A stretch of DNA of 35,942 nt from Brevibacterium aurantiacum. Its GTDB lineage: Bacteria; Actinomycetota; Actinomycetes; Actinomycetales; Brevibacteriaceae. The stretch lies in the NCBI RefSeq assembly GCF_900169065.1, contig NZ_FXZB01000030.1, positions 1 through 35,942 of the forward strand, read 5' to 3'. The notes under the pieces were generated by a model that searched no databases, had not been told where the DNA came from, and saw only the letters and a program-made list of their open reading frames with translations. Shown one piece after another: positions 30,786 through 35,942 of this stretch (positions are counted from its first letter, which is position 1; each line of letters starts with the position of its first letter). Made by a program: the position numbers and the translations under genes.

Positions 30786-31293
30786 GAAGAAGCTGGCCGC
30801 AGCGATACTGGAGTCGAAGGACGATGATCTAACGCAGGCATTGGCTATCGCTGAGCGCATGTCGATCACTGACGTGGCCGAGACCTTGTACAATAATAAG
30901 CCCGATCTGCAGTTTGATCATTCCGAGCTGTGCGACAGGTTCATCAGCGCATGGCTGGATCGTTTATCAACAGTTGAACGGTTCGTTGCAGCGGAAAGAC
31001 TCGATGGGCTCTATTCCCTAGGTCTGGTGTGGTTGCCACACGCCCAAGATCGTAGCTGGGAGCGGATGCTCCGGCTCGCGGCGTCGAGTCTTGAAGAGAT
31101 TGCGGACACCCTCACATACGCAGAGGGCGACGCGAATAGTCCTGATACGAGTTTTAATAGGCGTTACGCGATGAAACTCGTCGAGCTGGCACGAGGACCA
31201 CTGGCTGAGGTTGCAGGCGAGCTGAGTCGGTGTGCGGATGAACTTGTTGAGTTGCAGTCCCAGGCTGACACTGAGGAAGAATCCGAGGGATAG
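30757..31293 (+). CDS. Candidate immunity protein of the toxin-like gene
   Basis: 178 residues from ATG 30757 (GGAGG 11 bases upstream; GTG 30730 in frame is less likely). Soluble, acidic and almost entirely helical in composition, with no recognised domain. The start lies inside the last codons of the extended toxin-like frame (ending 30785), an overlap expected for toxin-immunity pairs. This also supports the view that the original toxin frame ran past the TGA. The acidic protein would suit binding of the basic toxin domain. The frame is intact. A strong hairpin follows 37 bases after the stop. Confidence 0.65.
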   Translation: MDGGDTLSSRKKLAAAILESKDDDLTQALAIAERMSITDVAETLYNNKPDLQFDHSELCDRFISAWLDRLSTVERFVAAERLDGLYSLGLVWLPHAQDRSWERMLRLAASSLEEIADTLTYAEGDANSPDTSFNRRYAMKLVELARGPLAEVAGELSRCADELVELQSQADTEEESEG

Positions 31294-31330
31294 CCGGATT
31301 CTGCACCTGTGGCGGTGCGCTCCAGCCGAG

Positions 31331-31359
31331 GGCGAGGCCACGCATAGTGTGGCCTCGCC
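31331..31359 (+). terminator. Strong hairpin after the immunity gene
   Basis: Perfect 11-bp arms GGCGAGGCCAC and GTGGCCTCGCC with a seven-base loop, 37 bases after the stop. There is no T-run, as often in high-GC actinobacteria. Confidence 0.65.
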
Positions 31360-31489
31360 TCTGCGCGTGTGGGTCTCGACGTTTGCGCAGACAGCTACTG
31401 AAACCGGCGTCGTAGATAGAGAGGGCCAGTTTCCAGCGTCAAGGCGGTGTCGTCCTTGACGGTTTTGTTCGAACCTTGGCCCAGGCCAT

Positions 31490-31525
31490 AGACAGATTCG
31501 GTAAGAGGGTATACCCGATAGACAT
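31490..31525 (+). repeat. 36-bp direct repeat, copy 2 (right flank of protease-toxin cassette)
   Basis: Partner of 28837-28872 (29 of 36 identical, ungapped). It lies behind the cassette terminator and before the convergent membrane-protein gene. The pair frames the three-gene cassette of about 2.6 kb. Confidence 0.6.
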
Positions 31526-31558
31526 AGATTCGGGAACTATTTTCGCTAAGTGGGACCC

Positions 31559-32206
31559 CTAGCGGTCGTCGGGGTCCCGCTCGTCAGAGATGGTTGCCCT
31601 GCCTTCGAGTTCGCTAGACAATTCTCGGATAAGGCGGTTGCCCTCATCGATAAACCATTGGTGATTATCTTCGCAGTCCCACCCCGAATCTGGGTAATCG
31701 ACGACGGGGTTGAAGTGAGAGCTCCAGAACTCCATGTAAGCATGGAGATCGTCGGCCAGGTCCGCTGAAATTGGGAGGTCTGAAGTCCCCACTGCAATGT
31801 CGTCGGTGTCATGGCTCCACAGCGGTTCCTTCCGCCCCCAGTCGGGAAAGAATCGAATCTCGATTGGCGAGTTCATAGAACACAACTCTGCGCGCGGCTT
31901 CGTCTGATTACGCTGGGACTTTCTCTTTTCAGCTGCCCGAACGAATGAGAGCCCCAAGGACCAACCAAGCGGTACAAGGGCAATCGGAACACAGACCACC
32001 GAAACCACGACCGCTGCCGCATAGGCGTTTATCCAACCATCCTCGATCGTGCCTGCCCACAACCATACGAAAATGCAGAAGCCGACAAGGAGTGTAGACA
32101 CGGACGCTACTGCAATGTAGGCGATCTTCGCGCCTTTGGATTCCGGAATCAAAATTCGTTCTCCTCTCTCAGGTGTGCTGGCGGCATGACCGATGTCTCT
32201 GATCAC
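31559..32206 (-). CDS. Two-helix membrane protein with C-terminal soluble domain, unknown function
   Basis: 215 residues: a short cytosolic N-terminus, two hydrophobic helices (about 28-52 and 60-85), then a soluble domain of about 100 residues. That domain contains ADLADDLHAYMEFWSSHF and the segment WDCEDNHQWFIDEGNRLIRELSSEL, an acidic Trp-rich pattern I have seen in small actinobacterial proteins without a known role. It is convergent to the protease-toxin cassette. Its location next to a toxin locus would fit an additional immunity-type protein, but nothing in the sequence proves that. Confidence 0.65.
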   Translation of the reverse strand: MIRDIGHAASTPERGERILIPESKGAKIAYIAVASVSTLLVGFCIFVWLWAGTIEDGWINAYAAAVVVSVVCVPIALVPLGWSLGLSFVRAAEKRKSQRNQTKPRAELCSMNSPIEIRFFPDWGRKEPLWSHDTDDIAVGTSDLPISADLADDLHAYMEFWSSHFNPVVDYPDSGWDCEDNHQWFIDEGNRLIRELSSELEGRATISDERDPDDR

Positions 32207-32387
32207 GGGTTTCGTCTGCGGATAATAGTCATTCTTATCGACAAGGGCGGCGCCGTCGTTGTGTGAACTGTCGACTGCCTCCGTCGCTCGTTCGTCGCAG
32301 TGTTGTGAGTGTGTGCCACGGATCGTTGAGGCCGGTGTGGCATATTGAGATCAGACTATTACGGCAGGGGTATAAGGGAGGTTCGCG

Positions 32388-32858
32388 GTGAGCAATGGTG
32401 ACTCGGTGCACGTGATGATCATAGCCACTGACGAATCGGTAGAGCTGTATCACATGGAAGATGTGCAGTGGGTGGAGTGGGTGCTACTCGGCTGGTTCGT
32501 CGTTGGTGCCGCCATCGCGGTCTGGTTCCTGACCATCATCGTGATAAGGCAACACGCGTGGTTGTCGCTCACTCTCCTCGGTGTCGCCTCAGTCGGCCTG
32601 ATCGCCGGGGGATTCTGGGTCCAGTTGGGCTCCGGAGCTTATAGGGACAGTGAGGCACTGTGGGCCTGCCCTTCGGGTCTCAACGCTATGCGAATCACCG
32701 AAGCGAACGGATATCCGTTGTCGGATGGAATCGTTCGATGTCGTGCCGACGCGAAAAGGAACGTGGCAGTCGGCGCAGCGATGGCGGGCGCGGGGGTAAT
32801 TCTGGCATTCGGTTCACCTCTCGTCGGTCGACATCGAAAGGCAGTAGTGCTCGCATAG
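32388..32858 (+). CDS. Small membrane protein of unknown function
   Basis: 156 residues starting at GTG with GGGAGG upstream. Three hydrophobic helices (about 28-52, 58-80, 123-143) and two cysteines in the loop between helices 2 and 3 (WACPSGLNAM and GIVRCRAD), which would lie outside the membrane and could pair. No family recognised. Confidence 0.65.
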   Translation: MSNGDSVHVMIIATDESVELYHMEDVQWVEWVLLGWFVVGAAIAVWFLTIIVIRQHAWLSLTLLGVASVGLIAGGFWVQLGSGAYRDSEALWACPSGLNAMRITEANGYPLSDGIVRCRADAKRNVAVGAAMAGAGVILAFGSPLVGRHRKAVVLA

Positions 32859-32966
32859 CGGGCGAAGTTGCAGGGCGAGTTCGCGTGTCATCGATGGTGC
32901 TCTCCCGAATCTATTTGGCTCCCGTCCTCGTATCCCGTCTCAGAGACGTCCCGAGCTTGTGCGGGG

Positions 32967-33914
32967 TCACTTATTGCGGGACCGGATCTTGATGATTAGG
33001 ACCATCAGTAGAAAAAGTACGGCGGTGAGGGGGAACATGAACGCGGCGAACACCCACACAAGCGTCCCGCCGATTCCGACCGAGTCGGAGTAAACGGCCT
33101 GAGCAACTGAGAGGCTGCTTAACTGGTGGGCGAAGACCAGAGCGAAGAGGCTGAGCGTTGCGAGTGTCGTTGAAACAGTCGTTGACACGGGCGTGGTCGA
33201 GAGTCGACGGAGAACGCCAGTGAGGCCGATCGCTCCAACGATCCCGGCTGCTGTCAGCCAGAGGAACTCCGTGTCCCATCCCTCATCACTGATAGGGGCC
33301 ACGGGAGCGAAGAAAGTGACGATGAGAAACATGGTCACTGCGAGGCCCGTCGCCAGTGTCGAAGCGTAGATGACGAACGCAGTCGTTGCGAACGCGGGAT
33401 CGCCACGACCTGAACCGATGCGGGTACGCGGCGTTGTTTGATGCTCAATGTTGGGAACTCGTACGGCCCACATGATTACGCCGGAGAGCACGAACGGATA
33501 GGCGAGCTCTCCGATGAATGGCAGAACTGCCAGCGAGTTAGCCACAATGTCCACAACACCGCTGGGAGGAGTATTCATGGAGTAAAATACCAGCCCGACT
33601 ATTTCGCTGACCCCTGACCCAATCAGAACGATGAGACTGATGATCATGAACCAGGGCCTGAAAGAGCGGGGGAGAGCCCGTCCGATGATGACTGCGCAGA
33701 ATGTTGCAACCACTGTCAGTAAGAAGCCTGAGAGGCTTATCATCCAGGGCTGAGGCAAGTAGAAGCTCTCGTCGGAGATATGCATCGCCACGTAGCCAGT
33801 CCAGGCAATGAGATGCCCGGCGAAGGCAACAATGAGCGTATTGAAACCGATCGAACGGGTGCTATTCGTTGCCGGTAGCGATAGCAAAGAGGAATCTGGT
33901 TTGGAACCATTCAT
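32967..33914 (-). CDS. Polytopic membrane protein of unknown function
   Basis: About 315 residues from ATG 33914. The open frame extends 72 codons further upstream, but that part has no membrane character and looks like chance. Eight or so hydrophobic helices are spread along the whole length, ending in a basic tail (IKIRSRNK). No sequence motif tells a function. The gene is convergent to the small membrane protein at 32388 and divergent from 34235. Confidence 0.65.
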   Translation of the reverse strand: MNGSKPDSSLLSLPATNSTRSIGFNTLIVAFAGHLIAWTGYVAMHISDESFYLPQPWMISLSGFLLTVVATFCAVIIGRALPRSFRPWFMIISLIVLIGSGVSEIVGLVFYSMNTPPSGVVDIVANSLAVLPFIGELAYPFVLSGVIMWAVRVPNIEHQTTPRTRIGSGRGDPAFATTAFVIYASTLATGLAVTMFLIVTFFAPVAPISDEGWDTEFLWLTAAGIVGAIGLTGVLRRLSTTPVSTTVSTTLATLSLFALVFAHQLSSLSVAQAVYSDSVGIGGTLVWVFAAFMFPLTAVLFLLMVLIIKIRSRNK

Positions 33915-34234
33915 ATGCCGATCTTGGCACACTCGTCGTAGAGTCAGGGCCGTGACGGGAATTGTCGCGATCACGATTGAACGCTCGCGGCGGAAAGTGA
34001 CCGCCCGCAGGACACTTTGTGCAGGTGAAGGCAAGAAATACGTGTTCCCGAAGGGGCCTGCGTCCGCTTTCGACGGTTTCGAAAGCGGATTGACTGCCCG
34101 GCGTTGCGCCACTGAATCTCGGCAATGCACCTCTTCTATCGTGCCTATACGATGTTTGCGCAGACTATAGAATGGGCCTTATCGCTTTCAACTAATGAGG
34201 CAGAGCCCGCAGATGCGCCGAAAGGATCGAGCAT
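33915..34234. other. Divergent intergenic region, no gene recognised
   Basis: 320 bases between two divergent membrane-protein genes. Apart from the frame extension of the minus-strand gene, which I discount, I see a TATAGA -10-like hexamer at about 34163 without a good -35. Nothing else stands out. Confidence 0.35.
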
Positions 34235-34441
34235 ATGGAAGACTTTGGATTCGTTGAATCGAGCTTTGGCGTCCTTGGCATGCTGATGACACTTCTGCCC
34301 GTGTTTGTCTTTCTCGTCATCGTAGCGGGCATCGTAGTTGCGACTGTCTGGATCACCAAGTACCTCAAGCGGCAGGAAGCTGACCGCAAAGAGATGCTCG
34401 ATCTCATGCGCAGGCAGGTTTCCAGAAAGCAAGATTCGTGA
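34235..34441 (+). CDS. Small single-helix membrane protein
   Basis: 68 residues: one long hydrophobic segment (about 12-42), then a charged helix (KYLKRQEADRKEMLDLMRRQV) that looks amphipathic. The stop overlaps the next GTG as GTGA, so the pair is co-translated. Size and layout resemble small accessory subunits of membrane proteins. Function unknown. Confidence 0.65.
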   Translation: MEDFGFVESSFGVLGMLMTLLPVFVFLVIVAGIVVATVWITKYLKRQEADRKEMLDLMRRQVSRKQDS

Positions 34442-34938
34442 GTAGCGACCGTTTATCCGTCGTGCTGATCATTGCGGGCCTGTGCACGCTGTTAGCTGGC
34501 TTCGTGGCAGGCCTTGCTGCCTTCTCAACCATGTGGACTCTTTTCGGTTTCGGAGTCGCTCTCACAATCATCGCCACGAGTTTCATTATCTCGGTCTTGA
34601 ACCAACGGCCTTGGCCGGCCAGAGGCCGTGACCAGCTGCGCCAGCTAAACACCATAGGGACGGCCCTGCTACTCGCGGCGCTCACATGTGCCGCTGTGGT
34701 CGGTATCGCTATCTCGGGGTTCATCGCTCTCGTTGATGGTACAACTCTGCAAATCAGTCCTGCGCAGGATGCATTGGTGGGGGTTGGTGTCATTGCGACG
34801 GTCCTGGGTGTAGTTGGGTTTGTCGGCGCCGCGGTGGTGAAGTTCGGTATTCGCCTCACCCGCACACCAAATGGTAGGTCTCCTGACTTGCACAGTTGGG
34901 GACGAGTTTCGGGTTTCGACTGGCGTTTATGCTGGTGA
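34438..34938 (+). CDS. Four-helix membrane protein, probably truncated at its C-terminus
   Basis: 166 residues from GTG 34438. Four hydrophobic helices (about 8-28, 32-52, 72-98, 112-136), then an abrupt polar tail (TPNGRSPDLHSWGRVSGFDW) that ends close to the IS1634-like element border. I suspect that the last residues derive from IS-flanking sequence and that the native C-terminus is lost. It is coupled to the small membrane protein before it. No family recognised. Confidence 0.6.
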   Translation: MSSDRLSVVLIIAGLCTLLAGFVAGLAAFSTMWTLFGFGVALTIIATSFIISVLNQRPWPARGRDQLRQLNTIGTALLLAALTCAAVVGIAISGFIALVDGTTLQISPAQDALVGVGVIATVLGVVGFVGAAVVKFGIRLTRTPNGRSPDLHSWGRVSGFDWRLCW

Positions 34939-34991
34939 CCGTGCCGTCAGTTCCTGATTCGGGACACTAAATGGGTCCGTAGAATAGGTAC

Positions 34992-35829
34992 ATGAGCCTG
35001 CGACTAAGGAAAGTCCCGACCGCGTCCGGGGCAACCGCGGTCCAGATCGTGACGAAACGCCACGGCAAACTCACCGTCATCGAACACCTCGGCTCCGCCC
35101 ACACCCCAGCCCAACTCGCAGCACTTGAAGAAGCCGGCCGCGAGAAAATCAACGAGTCCACCGGGCAGCTGGCACTCGACCTCGACACCGGCAGCAACGT
35201 CTCGACAACATCGCGTAGGCGGGTAAAGGGATCGACATCACGTCTGCTCATCGACACGATCCACACCGCCTACAACCGACTCGGATTCGATGTCGTCGAT
35301 GACAATGCGTTCTTCCAGCTCGTCCTCGCCAGACTTGTCGAACCTACATCGAAATCCGACAGCATCCGCGTCCTGAACGAGCTCGGTGCTGAAACGAAAC
35401 ACCGCAACACGTTCTCTGCCTGCCTCAAACGCGTCATCGATGACGACTACCGATCCATGATTGCCGGCAAATGTTTCGACTACTCAGTCGCCACGACAGG
35501 GATCTCATTGATTCTCTACGATGTCACCACCCTGTACTTCGAAGCAGAGAAGGAAGACAGCCTGCGCAAGGTCGGGTACTCGAAAGAACGCCGAGTCGAC
35601 CCGCAGATCGTTGTTGGCCTCCTCGTCGATCGGACCGGGTTCCCGTTAGAGATCGGGTGCTTCGAAGGCAACAAAGCAGAAACGTTCACGATGATCCCGA
35701 TCGTCAAGGGTTTCCAAGACCGCCACGGGGTCACCGATATGGTCATCGTCGCTGATGCCGGAATGCTCTCAGCTGCGAACCTGAAAGCCATTGATGATGC
35801 CGGGCTGCGGTTCATTGAGTATTTGAAGC
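34992..35829 (+). pseudogene. IS1634-family transposase, truncated by another IS
   Basis: From ATG 34992 the frame reads MSLRLRKVPTASGATAVQIV and stays open for about 279 residues. The IS4/IS1634 DDE blocks are visible: ILYDVTTLYFEAEKED (first Asp) and MVIVADAGMLSAANL (second Asp). The third catalytic Glu, near the C-terminus in this family, is missing, because the frame runs into repeated TTGGGGACCACC ends of another element at about 35830. The presumed left end of the element lies near 34950, right after the truncated membrane-protein gene. Confidence 0.85.
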
Positions 35830-35942
35830 TTTGGGGACCACCCGATCGTGCGGTTGGGGACCACCGATATTGCCTGTGGGGGCCAGCAGCCGTGGACCTC
35901 GGGGCCACTGGCCGCCCATCAGCTCATCGTCACGGGTTCAAA
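35830..35942. mobile_element. End of a further IS with tandem terminal repeats
   Basis: TTGGGGACCACC occurs at 35831-35842 and again at 35854-35865, starting exactly where the IS1634-like transposase loses similarity. Repeated short blocks near an end are typical of IS21-family elements. This one differs in sequence from the copy at 22331. The rest is outside the window. Confidence 0.5.

Noticed and set aside
33915..34130. 72-codon upstream extension of the membrane protein at 32967-33914
   Set aside because: The extension is not hydrophobic and has no ribosome site; ATG 33914 fits the start of the first membrane segments better.

Overview
The window looks like a mobile, metal- and oxidant-resistance region of a high-GC actinobacterium. 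A Brevibacterium-like member of the Micrococcales is my best guess; this is inference from codon use, GTG/TTG and probably leaderless starts, the CmtR- and SoxR-type regulators and the insertion-sequence families. No rRNA, tRNA or CRISPR array was seen.

Layout. 1-1040: an IS5-like end cuts into a recombinase/TniA-type transposon relic. 1135-6309: a metal and thiol-redox block. On the minus strand run cmtR, a P1B-type metal ATPase, a DsbA-like protein and a VKOR, all overlapping. Divergent to them are a TlpA-like lipoprotein and CcdA. 6505-10478: copper genes copC and copD-ctaG, a decayed second cmtR with its operator still intact, and a stand-alone ctaG. 10606-22593: two acr3 (arsenite efflux) fragments bracket about 11 kb bounded by inverted IS21-type ends. 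Inside lie an MFS pump with a SoxR-box promoter, a MerR/GyrI-like regulator, an IS481 transposase, a 5'-truncated soxR and istAB. The MFS gene is split after seven codons by an ISL3-ended unit with a perfect 8-bp target duplication (CCTAAAGC). That unit carries a secreted-protein gene pair and has itself been hit by an IS110.

22700-27804: a second recombinase/TniA/TniB module, followed by NUDIX + DUF402-like and GNAT genes. A 26-bp motif recurs at the boundaries of these genes and also at the relic near position 1015. 28100-31525: an SRPBCC protein, then a three-gene cassette: membrane-anchored subtilisin-like protease, secreted toxin-like protein, candidate immunity protein. The toxin-like frame contains a single in-frame TGA exactly where related toxins have Trp. 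The cassette is flanked by imperfect 36-bp direct repeats. 31559-34938: small membrane proteins of unknown function. 34992-end: an IS1634-like transposase cut by another IS end.

How it fits together: the left part handles Cd/Pb/Zn-type metals, copper and arsenite, together with disulfide and cytochrome maturation functions. The middle is a nest of at least four transposition events that can be ordered. The right part is the most likely place for an undescribed system: the protease-toxin-immunity cassette, and the repeat-delimited cargo genes next to the TniAB module. All assignments come from reading the sequence and from remembered family features; no database search was run.
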